Part shown: one piece after another, positions 30,726 through 41,579 of the stretch | Layout: every line of letters begins with the position of its first letter | Position numbering within the stretch: position 1 is the stretch's first letter | Source of the DNA: Takakia lepidozioides | Taxonomy: Eukaryota > Streptophyta > Takakiopsida > Takakiales > Takakiaceae | Direction of reading: 5' to 3' | NCBI GenBank assembly: GCA_030704615.1 | Contig: CM060731.1 | Coordinates: 83,062,756-83,126,755 of the forward strand | DNA length: 64,000 bases | Notes under the pieces: generated by a model | Told to the model about the DNA's origin: nothing | The model's input: the letters and a program-made list of their open reading frames with translations, nothing else | Databases searched by the model: none | Program-made: the position numbers and the translations under genes

Positions 30726-33700
30726 TTATTCCACCCATACGCAGGGATCATTGCGAAGCATTGCACTGACCTCGTTCATACTCAAAGTAGGATAATTAAT
30801 TAAGGGGCTGTCAGCACGACAGCGGAGACGCCGAAGAAAAATCCAGTATATGTGCTTGCAGTGGGTGTACCCTTCCTTCAGATTATGCATCTTCACAAAG
30901 TCGGGACATGTGCACTCGTAAATGCCAATTGAGACGTAATAAACCTGCCCATTGGTCGCTGAGCCTGAAGTACCGATGGTGTAAACTCTTCCCATCCCCG
31001 GTCGAGGAACATCACGGAAGTTCTGAACGATACCTGCGTGACCTCGCCAATCCCACCTTCGTCCTATTAACAGTTGTCTGTTTTTTCCGGTTAAATTGCT
31101 TGCCCCATCTGCACTAATAGTCCCGATTCTGATGAGCTCCGGGTTGTTGGGCACCAACGTCCTCCTCCATTTGAAAACGTGGGACATCATCCCTCGGGAC
31201 CAGGCAAAACCCGGGTGCATCCAATGAGTTCACTTCCTCCTGAGTCAAATCAGTTCCTGGCATGACAAGCCATACATGTGGTGGCTCAGGTCTGTCCTTC
31301 GCATCTCGGTGGACTCCCCCACGAACACACTGTTGAATGTCATGAGGACAAAACCAGAACTCATGCAATTTCGGTTTTGCAAAAACTGGGTTGTGGCACA
31401 TTCCAATGTACTTCGGAGTTGGAATGCCAGACGATTTCGAAGGACGGATCTGCTGCTTACAGGGCTGCCCGCTGTCAACACGAATACCCCAACATTGGGT
31501 GCGTGACAAGTTCGTTGTTCTTACAATATGCCAATTTGCAGTGGACACTGAAGTCTCCAACACTGGTTTTCTGTACTGCTTTGGAACACTATTGTAGTTG
31601 TTGGGTGCCATGTCGTCCTCCTCATCCAGCTGCTCCACATGCACTCGGGAGCCATCTGCACCGGAAGCTCGCCTCGGTCCAGTCTGCAGGTTCATATCCG
31701 CCCACCATGAATGCTGATCCTCCTCCTCATCCAGATTGTGGACGAATATCTTCCTCTTTGTAGTGCGTGTGAGAAGGTCACCTTCCAAACCATCCGCACG
31801 GTTATGCAGTGGTGTTCCAACAACAAATGTCTTGAGAGCCTCCGACATTTGTTTGGGTCACTTGACCTCGATGCCGCACGCACCAGCAAATCCTCTCGGC
31901 TGGGTCCAACTCATTTTCTGCCCCCATTAAGGAACAAACGGTACCCGGATGTCTGCAGGCACGCACGCACGATATCATGTCGTGTTGCCATGTACAAGTT
32001 GGACTTCACCGAGCCACTCCCTGCATGCCAGCCCGTGTGTATCGATTCGGACTATTCACATTTACCATGTCCGCGTCCTCCTCCAAACTGAGTCCTTGAA
32101 ACAGACGAAAGTACTTGTAATATGGGAAGTCGGCATAGACTTAGAGGCGTTAAAAACCGCAATGCACATACATGCCTCTGTGGACTACTCAGTTATAGAG
32201 ACGGACATGGGAAGTCGACACAGAATTACGGACGTACCTGGGCAGACAAACGGAATAAACATACTAGAAAGTCGTCACAGACTTCCCTGTCTGTACTTTG
32301 TTGGCATTGAGCTGGACATGGGAAGTCTGCACAGACTTACAGAGGTTTATGGATACAGATTCCGAAAAACACAGTGGTAAGTCGGCACAGACTTCTCTGT
32401 CTGCCCTCCGCACGCATGGACTTGGGAAGTCTGCACAGACTCATAGAGTGGGCTGGGCATACAATCACCATAACACACTGACAAGTCGGCACAGATTTCC
32501 CTGTCAGCACAGAAGTTCGAATGGGAAGATTGCACTGGTTTGTGGGCACAGAATCGCAATAGCACAATGGTAAGTCGGCACAGACTTCCCTGTCTGCCTC
32601 CGTGCGTATGGACATGGGAAATCTGGCCGAACTTGCAGAGGTGGCTAAACACACTGTCAGGCATGGTCGGCACAGACCATGGCAACCCATGGCAAGTTGG
32701 CACAGACTTCCCTGTCACGCACTCCGCATGCATGATGCCAGAGATGGGAAGTCAGCACAGACTTCCGGAGCACACCTTGTGGCAGTGACAGCCTACCCGT
32801 CTGCTCATGTTAGCAGCCGCAAAAGCAATGGATAGAGTAGTGGTGAGATTGGCAACTGGATTCTTACCTCCCTCACAAATGACCCCGGCTGAGCATACCG
32901 GTATATCCACCACGAAAGCCAGCTATCAAGGGCGGGAATATCTTCTTCGGTTGCAGCTCCCGAAGATATCCACCATGATCTGATTGACATGAATGCCATC
33001 TCAGCTTCTGTTGTTGTGGCGGCCGACCTCCACTGTCCACACAATTCAATGTATGCTGCTTGAAAGTTGGGCCGAATGAGGTCCTTTGTATGCCTCTGAA
33101 GACTCTCTCCCCAATGAAATTTGCAAGTTCTCTCCCTACCGGGCATAGGCTTCCCGCCACCATAAACATTTCGAGCATTGGCATTGTCCGCCATGAATCC
33201 TCTAGAATGTGGTGGTCTCTTTCGTGCTCGGACCATCTGCTCATTGATGCTCTCCCACATGATCATTTGAGAGGCTATGTCTTCCGTTTTCATCTCGCAA
33301 ATGGCGATGGTCATCAGCTTCCTGTAGTTGGGCTCGTACACATGGCAGGCCATTGTGCTCCATCCGTTTACTCGTTTCACACTGTCGAACATCACCCAGT
33401 TATTTTTCAATGGCTTGCCAACATTCATCATATCCACCAAATGCACCCCGGATGCCGGGCCAACAGTCGACATCTTGAACACAAAGCACCATTGATGCTC
33501 GTTCCCTTGATCGGGAAATCTGTTGCCATGGATATAGTCATACCCACACATAGACTTCATTTTCAACAAGCTTTGCATTTCCTCACCCCGACCTGTCTGT
33601 GACTTCATTTTATTGATGGTATGCTTATTCGTTGGGCTCCCAAATGCTTCAACTGCATCCAGTAGAACATCGAACTCGTCGCTGTCAAGCTTGCATCTTT

Positions 33701-34437
33701 TGCCCCCATCGGCGGACATAATATGCTGCATGACAATGGTCTGCCCCGCACTCAGTTCGACAGCTTTTGGTCGTGCCGATGGAGACCCGATGAACTATTC
33801 TTTCAAAACCTCTTTTGCACACGCTGCAGCTTCTCTGGATACGCCTGTCGCACTCCTATGGGTGTGGCATCCCACATGGACTGCACATCGTGTCATAGCA
33901 GGAGGTCCACAGACGTAAAACATCTTGGCCGGACAAGCCTCCATATAGGTTGGAGGCTGGTTGCATAGGGCGCAGACAAACGTCTTGTCCGGTACTGTAC
34001 TTTGCGCTTGAAATCTGGTATCTGACGTTCAGAGCCACAAAGTGTTGTTGTGATACATCTCCCTCACAAAAAATGGGCAATCCCCCCGGACACATTTCAA
34101 ACTCCCAACACAGGTGACATATCTGCAACCGATGGCCATCCCCAAAAATTCAGTGAAGCGGGAAGACAACCACATTTTGGTTGTCTTTGGGAAATCGGCA
34201 CAGACTTCTCAAAGTAAGTGACGCATTCTAAAATTGCAGAAAATTCTTATAATACCGGAAGATAGCAAGACACACACGAGAAATCGGCACAGACTTCAGG
34301 AAGGATGAGAGACCATTAAACCTGACTGCCGTGTCTTTCTTCTCTAGCAACGACAATTTCAGATTTGTGGTTTTTGTTATAGTCCAGGGGTTTCCGTCAT
34401 ATTTCCAGTCCATACCGTCTGTCAAGGACAAGAACAT
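30726..34437 (-). pseudogene. DDE/SWIM-finger transposase, copy 2
   Basis: Minus-strand homologue of the 1-2929 gene. Order: DGNPWTITKTTNLKL (about 34400), a Cys-rich segment in shifted frames (about 34130-33800), then a long open exon 33731-32870. That exon contains GGKRCKLDSDEFDVLL, WVMFDSVKRV (candidate Asp 1), GFMADNANARN (candidate Asp 2) and SWLSWWIYR. After an expanded intron come 32095-31850 (decayed), 31848-31114 and 31220-30726, which holds the SWIM finger CTCPDF..CKHIYWIF. The Glu-bearing NMAES motif of copy 1 aligns with a segment near 32065-32035 that has lost it. Frame changes and this loss argue it is inactive. Confidence 0.7.
32110..32775 (+). repeat. Palindromic-motif array inside the transposase intron
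   Basis: The motif AAGTCTGCACAGACTT and variants (AAGTCGGCACAGACTT), a near-perfect inverted repeat with 7-bp arms, recurs about twelve times. It is embedded in larger diverged units of roughly 90-130 bp that also share GACATGGGAAGTC and TTCCCTGTCTGC. It occupies the intron between the MRE-like donor (about 32866) and the exon starting near 32095. Two stray copies of the motif lie near 34187 and 34282. Confidence 0.8.
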
Positions 34438-34488
34438 GACTGAACATGATCTTTATAACAATGGACAAGAGTACAAGATACTGGAACT

Positions 34489-35408
34489 TGATAGAGGGCT
34501 GTCTGGGACTTAGACACTTTTACGGGTTCTGTGGAGTACCCTTAATTTTTGCGCAGACTTACGATGGTAGACTTAGACCAACACATGCTTAGGGGGTGGT
34601 ACACAAGGTTGCACAGTCAGTCACAGCCATACACCTTACACAGCCCAACACAGCCTTACACAGTCTGTCATAGTCTATCATAGCTCAACACAGTTTCACA
34701 CAGCCAGTCACAGCCCGACACAGCTTTACACAGCCAGTCACAGCCGACACAGTCCGACATAGCCAGTCACAGCTCGGCACAGTCACAGCCCGACACAACT
34801 TGGCACAGCCCGTCACAACGTACATAGGGAACGGTTATCATTGGCTGGGAACAACTGTGTGGGAACGACATCTGCAGAGGGAACGTGCTTACTTCTTAGG
34901 TGACATTTAGTTAGTTAGGCGGTTAGAACAACTTGTAGATAAATTAGGCAGAGCAAGCATCATGGAGGACACTTCACGGAGGACACTTCACGGAGGGCAC
35001 TTCTTGGTCATTCACGAGAGGAGATCGGGCGAAGAGCAGGAATTGGGAAAGGATGGAGAACGCGGTGAAGGAGGAGAGATGATTAGTAGATGCTTGATAC
35101 ATACAAAGCTGTAGTGATATACCGTAGAGCAGGCTAGGGACACCATGGCTTTGGCCTGATATATGATAAGTCTTAATCTGATACTTATTCGATACAATCA
35201 CACTGTGTAGAGAGACTTGAGTGAAGCTGTGGAATAAATGGATGCGTGAATGGAACCTGATAGATACTGAAGCAATCTGATGCTTAAGTATACACAGTAA
35301 GGTAAATTGCTAACATGAAGGCAAGAAGAAATACGAATAGGAAGCACAACCATGATACACTAGCTGTAGGTCATGACTAATTGTTCTGAGCGGGCTGAGT
35401 GCTTAGAG
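34489..35408 (+). repeat. Gypsy LTR, cut by the CACTA-like insertion
   Basis: Begins TGATAGAGGGCTGTCTGGG, follows the same order as the LTR at 12764-13758 (including the minisatellite at 34610-34820) and stops at TGCTTAGAG, about 84 bp short of the LTR end. The next base starts CACTACTACG. No internal element sequence adjoins it, so it was a solo LTR or fragment before the insertion. Confidence 0.8.
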
Positions 35409-35429
35409 CACTACTACGTTTGGGGGGGG

Positions 35430-35980
35430 TTTAGCGATGCCTCAGCGACCTCCAAACGCCGCGCCTAGCGACGAAAATACACTACAGTGCCTAGGGCGCG
35501 CTGGGGACAAATTGTGACGTCGCGAAGTCGCCGCCACGTCGCTCCCGGAACATCGCAGATTAGCGACCTCAGGGAATCGCTAATCCCCCGGGTCCACCTA
35601 GCCACGACCAGCGACGGCCAAAAGACGCCGCCCCTTTGGGGCGTCGCAATATGGCGACTCCCAGGAGTCGCAACAAAGGGCAAGGAGGGGGGTCCATCCC
35701 TTCCCATGCGTCATGGGGCCGTTGCAAAGACGTCACCCATTCCCAGAATAAGCCACGCGGTGGTGTCGCCAAAACGTCGCAGCCTGGCGACGCCCGGGAA
35801 TCGCCATGACGTCGCCACCATTTGGGGGCGTTGCTAGACCCCCATGGGTAAGGAGGTTCTGTAGCGACGCCCGGGAATCGCAGGGACGTCGCAGCCCCCG
35901 GGGGCCGTCGCTAGCTCCACGTTGGCGGGTCATTTTGCGACGGCGGGGAATCGCAACGGCGTCGCTGGGTGCGAGGGTAG
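35430..35980 (+). repeat. Subterminal GTCGC/GCGAC repeat region
   Basis: More than 20 short units such as GCGACGCCCGGGAATCGC and its complements occur in both orientations, giving high GC. In CACTA elements such units bind the transposase; here that role is inferred from position and pattern. Confidence 0.65.
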
Positions 35981-36219
35981 CCAGCTGGTATTTGGGGTGG
36001 GGTTTTGGGGTTTTTTTTTCGTTTTGGGGGGGGGGGGTGGGTTTTTCTTGGGGGATGGGGTGTGCCTCGTGCTTGCATGAAATGCATGCATTCTAATCTA
36101 TAGGTTAGATTAGAATCCACATGTCCATTAAGGTTAGAATGAGGATCGAAATGGTAACTGAAGAAATATATACATAAAGCGAGTACTACCTTTACATGTC
36201 TCTAACTGGGAACCATCCC

Positions 36220-37680
36220 TCACTCCTCATCACCTGAGTCATAGGTGTACTCGTCCGAGGAATGCAAGCTACGCTGGGCCTCCAATTTGGAGGATAATGA
36301 GGCCGAGTCCGAGATTACATCATCCTTCGAACCACCCCCTACTACTGGCTCTCCCCCATCCGGCCGAGCCACTGAACTACCCATCCCCACCCCTACAGAT
36401 GCACTATCCTCCGTCAATTGTGGCGTCTTGGCCATTGAGGCTACAAGGGCCTTCCACCCCTGAGTCTTGCAAAAGTTGTGCTCGATGGCGGAGGGAGGCC
36501 TCTCAAATTTATTTTTCTGCACATGACATATAAATGCAATGACAGGTCAGAATTCATAATGGAAGGGAGAAGCTAAAAAAGAAGAATGGGTATGACAAGA
36601 GAAAGAACACTTACGAATCGGGTGACAATACTCTTGCTTCCACCGGGGCCTCACTTGTGTGTTGATTCCGCACACTTCTTGAGGCGGGCTGCAGTTGCCG
36701 CACGTCCCCTTGCGAAGATCTCCGCCTTCAGCTCTTCCCTCTTCCCTGCGATGAGAGCCTCCCAAGATTCGTGTCCAGCCCCAACAAAGACACTATAAAT
36801 GTTAATGAACTCCATACCGCAATGAACATGCATTCAAAGACACCAATGACAACTGAAGTGCGTCTTACCTTGGTTATTCCATGTGGCATGGTCGTTGGTT
36901 CGACCCCCGCCTTGAGTGCCTTGCAAATGGTTTGTCGCGCACGGTACCTCTTGTCCTTGAGGTTCTTTCCCACCAGCTCCAAGAGCTTCCCCTCATTCCA
37001 CTCACCCGGAAATGTGCCCTCAAGTGCTTGCACGAATGCTCGCCTATGGCGATGTGATTGGCGTGGCCAATCAATATGCCAAGGGAACCACCTCGCCGCC
37101 AAGTCGAAGGCTACTTTTTTCATGGCCTCCCAATACTCACCAATGGGGTCACCGACCTTATTGGTCTCTAAGGGGGGCACCTTCATCTTTGGCAAATCAA
37201 GGTTGTGGGGACCTGAGGTCTTTACCTCGTCCACGCTCTTCTGAACTACCTCTCCCTTGTCTTTTGTTGCCCCGCTAATGCCCTCCACCGGCTGCACGCT
37301 CATCTGAACTAGCTCCCCCTTGTCTTTTGTTCCCCCACTAGTGCCCTCCCCCGGCTGCACCTCTCTCCTTCTACGCCTCTTTCTCTTACGCTCCCTCTCC
37401 TGGGCCTGTCCTTTCCCCTTCCCCTCCACTACTTCCCTACCCTCCTTGATGATTAGGGGAACCTCGAGGACACGACGTCTTTTCCTCTTCCTCTTACCAT
37501 CCCCACAGGTAGGCACCACCACTGTCCCTGCTTTGTCGGTGGCAATCCCACTGCTTGCCACGAGCTTAGCCACGAATGCGCCAAGCTCCTGAACACAAAA
37601 CCCACAAAATTAGAAACAAACCAGAAACAAAATGAAAGGCAAAGGAAAGAAAAAAAGGTGAAGGAAAGAGGCTCACTTTT
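36220..37680 (-). pseudogene. CACTA second protein (Ptta/En/Spm-like), with introns
   Basis: Minus-strand exons. EVMDAK ends at a GTGAGC donor (about 37676). After an intron of about 100 nt an acceptor (TTGTGTTCAG) leads into ELGAFVAKLVASSG and a long exon (37585-36860). This has two very basic stretches (KRKRKRRRVLE, RERKRKRRRRRE), a repeated GTSGGTKDKGE / GISGATKDKGE unit and a globular domain (WFPWHIDW..NLKDKRYRARQTI). A further exon (about 36790-36650) reads GHESWEALIAGKREELKAE, then AARLKKCAESTHK. An acidic Ser-rich tail lies at 36522-36220. This order matches plant En/Spm accessory proteins; completeness is not certain. Confidence 0.5.
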
Positions 37681-37775
37681 GCGTCCATGACCTCAATGTC
37701 GCCCTCGGTCCCCGCTTATGGTGCACCCCCCATAACGCCCTCTCGGAATAAGGGTGGAAGCCTATCCCATGCACC

Positions 37776-38564
37776 TGTTAGAGGACTGTCTGGGACTTAG
37801 ACACTTATACGGGATCTGTAGGGTACCCTTAATTTTAGCACAGACTGAGACCAACAGGAGCCTTAGGGGTGACAGCAGCGCACTGTAGAGGGGGGTTATA
37901 CAGCCCGTCACAGCCGTCACAGCCGTCACAGCCGACACAGCCAGACACAGTCAGCACAGCTCGTCACGGCCCGACACAGCCATCACAGCCAACACAGCCC
38001 GTCACAGCCGACACAGCCACACAGCCAGTCACAGCCCGTCACAGCCGACACAGCCACACAGCCAGTCACAGCCCGACACAGTCAAACACAGTCGCACAGC
38101 CAATCACAGCCCGTCACAGTTTCACGCAGCCAGTCACAGCTTGACACAGCTGTCACAATCATAGGGAACTGAGAGCAGGACAGGGAACGACTGTGGGGAA
38201 CAACACCTGCAAATGGAACATGTTAGTTCACGGACAACGGTTAGTGAGGGAAACAGTTAGAGCCACGGGTAGGAAGATAAAGGGAGAAGCAAGGACTGAG
38301 TGGGGGGCTTTTTGGGGGATGATTCTTGGAAGCACGTCAGGAGAGAGAGAGGATCGGGCGGAGAGTAAGAACGGAAGCAAAGATGGAGAGCACGGTGAAG
38401 GAGGAGAGATGATTAGTAGATGCTTGTTATATGCAAAACTGTAGTGATATTGTATAGCAGATTAGAGACACAATGGCTTCGGCCTGATACCTGATAAATC
38501 ATAATCTGATACTTATACGATACAACCACACTGTGTAGAGAGATCTGAGTGAAGCTGTGGAATA
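37776..38564 (+). repeat. Gypsy LTR fragment nested in the CACTA element
   Basis: Starts TGTTAGAGGACTGTCTGGG and includes the minisatellite (37895-38155). It follows the 12764-13758 LTR to GAAGCTGTGGAAT and is then joined to gag DNA without the LTR end, primer-binding site or leader. Confidence 0.85.
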
Positions 38565-38869
38565 ATGCCACTCCTTCTGTTTCTTTGCAAGAAAGATTAA
38601 GGGAATTGGTACAGGAAGAAGATCAATCACGAGGTGAGAGATCGGAGGTACATCCCTGGATAAAAGATTTGACAGAAATCTTTGATAAGTGTTGGCATAG
38701 AACACCAAAAGCAGGAACTCCAGTTTTCGAAGCGGAAGGTGAAGAAGGAGGAGAGGATGTGGCAGAGCCAACGGAGAGTTCAGACTCTCCAACACCATTA
38801 CAGTTGAGTTACATGAGTGAAGAAGAAAACCAAGGACAGAACTTGGAGGATGAAAACAGGGAGAAGAAA
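38565..38869 (+). pseudogene. Gypsy gag fragment joined to a truncated LTR
   Basis: An in-frame fragment of about 100 residues (ATPSVSLQERLRELVQEED onward) matches the N-terminal region of the gag at 12147-9735, up to ENREKK. The LTR-to-gag junction skips several hundred bases present in the full element, so this is a recombinant or deletion derivative. At its far side CACTA coding resumes. Confidence 0.8.
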
Positions 38870-38874
38870 CGCCT

Positions 38875-39540
38875 CCATGCAAGTGTCTCCTCCTCTCGTT
38901 GCTGAACAAGGTTATTGTATCTTGCCTCCCACTCATGTATGGATGGGGTGTTCTTCAGTATAAAGTCATGCGCGCTTGCTCAATCACCACGGTCGGCAAT
39001 TTTACCCTCTTCGATTTTTTGGGCAAAACGATGTCCTTGATTCGTGCATCCTCCTCTTCCTTCCACATCCGAGGGGCTTCCTCATACCCTTGCCATGTAC
39101 TCCGTGCAATAGAACATAGCTTCTGGAACGTATACCCCTCCGCCATGCTACCCTCCGGGTGCGCCATTTGTCTTATAAATGCTTTCTAAGTCTTCATATA
39201 ACGCTCAAGGAAGTACATCCACCGAGAATAAACGGGGCCGGCAATCGAAACTTCTTCCACTAAGTGCACTACCAAGTGCACTTGGATGTCAAAGAAGGAG
39301 GGAGGAAGGGTCATCTTTAACATACACATTACCTCCGCCGCCTCCTTCTTCATGCGTGGAAAATCCGCTTCCTCCAACTCTTTGGAGCAAATCCACCGGA
39401 ACAAGCCTCCCAATTTGTAGATTGTCTCGCGAACCTCGGGAGTCAATCTCCCACGTACTGCAAATGGCAAGATGTCTTGCAATATATTATGGTAGTCGTG
39501 AGACTTCAAACCATGAACAGTGTCTTCGCTGAATTTTGTT
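38875..39540 (-). pseudogene. CACTA transposase TNP2 fragment, DUF4218
   Basis: Minus strand: MKSHDYHNILQDILPFAVRG, LFRWICSKELEEAD, LPPSFFDIQVHLVVHLVEE and GPVYSRWMYFLERYMKT (39509-39186), then in another frame HPEGSMAEGY (about 39163) and a tail to 38875. These are hallmark blocks of the DUF4218 region of plant CACTA transposases. A frameshift separates ERYMKT from HPEGSMAEGY. The upstream catalytic Transposase_21 part was not recognised. Confidence 0.8.
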
Positions 39541-40299
39541 CAGATGATCCATACCCGGTTGGTGTCCAGATAGCACCTATAGTGGCTCTCACTTGACCAT
39601 AAGTTACGCTCCCTTTAAGAGCGTCATTTTTTTTTAATATTATTAGATATACCAAATGTAATTATGAATGAATGTTAATGAGAGGGGGTGGAAAAAAACT
39701 CACATTTGCCGCATCCGCAATCAAGTTCTTTGCGTAATGTTTTTCGATAATATGCGGTCGCCGCCTCGGTGGTCTGGTGCCGCCCGACGGTTTTCGTGCC
39801 CAACACTTAGTGCACCAACACTCAATCCTGTCGGGGGGGTCAAAAGTGGACGTGCGTGGGCGTTGTGCTTCTGGACTAGCAGGGCTCTCACCACGGGGTG
39901 GTCCGCAAGGGGGAAACCCGCGGTGCGCCCGACTCGATCCCAGAGTGTCAATATCCTCCGCATCACCTGAAATTTGGCCCCGGTCCCTTCTACGATTGTG
40001 TCCGGATCAGGTGCAATGGGTCGCTCCTGGGCCACAATTGATATGTGGTACTGCCTCCCCATCCAAGAGGGAGACGGGTTGATGTTTCCTCACCATCGCA
40101 TCCTAATTAACACACACCACCGGCACTTTCATTTCTCAAAACTGTTGGCAAAAAAACCCTATGTCATTTTTCCATCCTACGACAGGAAGGGGTCACTACG
40201 CCCCAATGCCGGGAGGCTGTAGCGACCCTGCGAAATTCAAACTCTAAAAGCCAGTATCAAGAAAATCCTATAAAGATAAAAACAAAAACCAGTCCCACA
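39541..40299. other. No recognised gene inside the CACTA element
   Basis: A GC-rich minus-strand frame at 40062-39721 could be element-derived, but no motif was recognised. The rest is non-coding or decayed. Confidence 0.35.
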
Positions 40300-40520
40300 T
40301 TGCCTAAGGGTCTGGGCCTTTGCCTCAGGCTCGGGACTTTCAAAATTGGTAAACAAAGGTAGAGCATTCCTCTGGTGAGAGAGCCCAAGACAATAAATCC
40401 TTCCTCACGTTCTATCTTCAGGTTGCCCACACCATGGAAATAGTAGTGAGACCTAGCGTTTTGCGCTTATCAGATTGAACCACTTTTCTATATGTGAATC
40501 CTAATTACACCGTTTATCCT
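40300..40520 (-). mobile_element. Diverged LINE fragment
   Basis: Blocks such as CGGGACTTTCAAAATTGGTAAACA, shortened here to GACTTTCAAAATTGGTAAAC, then CTCTGGTGAGAGAGCCC and CTTCAGGTTGCCCACAC match the IVD-intron LINE with scattered changes. A further block at 40455-40510 matches a part of that LINE about 450 bp away, so the fragment has an internal deletion. Confidence 0.65.
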
Positions 40521-41030
40521 TTCAACCCCAACACCCACAACCAAAACCGCCAATCCAAAACCTAGCACCATAAAGAAAAACAAACACCCTACCCCAGTAC
40601 CATAGTTTAAATTTATTTAAAAATAGTAATTATAAAATAAATAAATAAATAATTTAAAAACAAAAAACAAAAAAAACAAAAAAAACACTAAGAACCCCAA
40701 AAGGCCCTAAACCCTGAACCTAAAAAGCCCGGCCATCGCTGCCTGTGACACCAATGCGACGGTTATTTGGGATTTGTGAGGCCGGGGGTCGTAAGCAGCG
40801 ACAGCCCGCCGTCGCAAATACCCAGTTTGAATTTCAAAAAAAAAAACGTGGCGTAGGCGTGCGACGGCCGGGCGTTGCACGTAGGCGCTGTGCCCATCGT
40901 TTTTTCTAAGTGCTTGAAGCACCTTCTCCCCCCCCCCCCCCCTTTTCATTTGTTATTTGGGAGAGAGGGAGTTGAGAGAGTAGGGTTTAGGGTGGAGGAG
41001 AAACCAACCTGATGCTGAGCCCGAGGTGGT
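40521..41030. other. A-rich, C-homopolymer and CACTA end region; no gene
   Basis: 40610-40690 is an AT-rich low-complexity tract. 40925-40942 is a run of C. Between them lie GTCGC-type subterminal repeats of the CACTA element. Confidence 0.5.
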
Positions 41031-41185
41031 CGCCCCAACGCCGCTCCAATGCCCCGCTCCAACGCTGCAGGTAAGCTGTGCCTCCTCCCTCACTTTCTCT
41101 CTTGCTCTTTTGCCCTAAACTCAGGCGCACCTCTCTCTCCCATGTGTGATAGAAACGCCGCGCAGAGGCGGGAGCAAAAGAAGCT

Positions 41186-41222
<37 letters not shown>
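41186..41222 (+). repeat. (GA)n microsatellite
   Basis: About 18 GA dinucleotides. A second, impure GA/GGGA tract runs from 41440 to 41520. Frames opened on either strand are Ser/Leu- or Arg/Glu-rich artefacts. Confidence 0.9.
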
Positions 41223-41224
<2 letters not shown>

Positions 41225-41344
41225 TGGGTGAGCGGGGGAGAGAGGCCCTGCAGTGGCGGGGTCGACCCGCGCCGTTGGCAGCCGCGACAGCAACGGTAGC
41301 AGTGCCCGCGGCACCACCAACAGCAGCAGCAGTAGAGGTAGGTT

Positions 41345-41432
41345 AGGGTGGAGAGATGGTCTATGGTTCTGTCTCTGTCATGTGGGATCAAGGGAAAGAT
41401 GTGGAGAGTTGTCCATAACTTGTATGTCACAC
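41345..41432 (+). mobile_element. Short LINE RT scrap
   Basis: Plus-strand codons for [14 protein letters not shown], preceded by a W-(K/R)-DGLW-like stretch, match the LINE RT at 24400-24360 on the other strand. It lies between GA-rich tracts. Confidence 0.6.
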
Positions 41433-41579
41433 CAAAAGTGAGAGAGAGAGAGGGACAGAGGGGGAGAGAGAGGGACAGAGGGAGAGAGAGAGGGAGAGAG
41501 AGGGAGAGAGAGGAAGAGATGACGAAACCAAAAAAAAAAAAAAGGTGGGGGGGGGGGGTGCCTGATCTCTCCCTCTCTC

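Larger units (their letters stand above)
35409..40912 (-). mobile_element. CACTA (En/Spm-like) transposon, nested and degraded
   Basis: The left end CACTACTACGTTTGGGG interrupts an LTR. Both flanks (35409-36000 and 40730-40912) are dense in short GCGAC / GTCGC / GGGAATCGC units, like CACTA subterminal repeats. Internal minus-strand genes include a TNP2-type DUF4218 segment (38875-39540) and a basic second protein (36220-37680). The right end is placed at AAGTG, 40912 (CACTT on the other strand), which matches the left end imperfectly; no clear 3-bp target duplication was found. A recombinant Gypsy fragment sits inside at 37776-38869. Confidence 0.6.
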
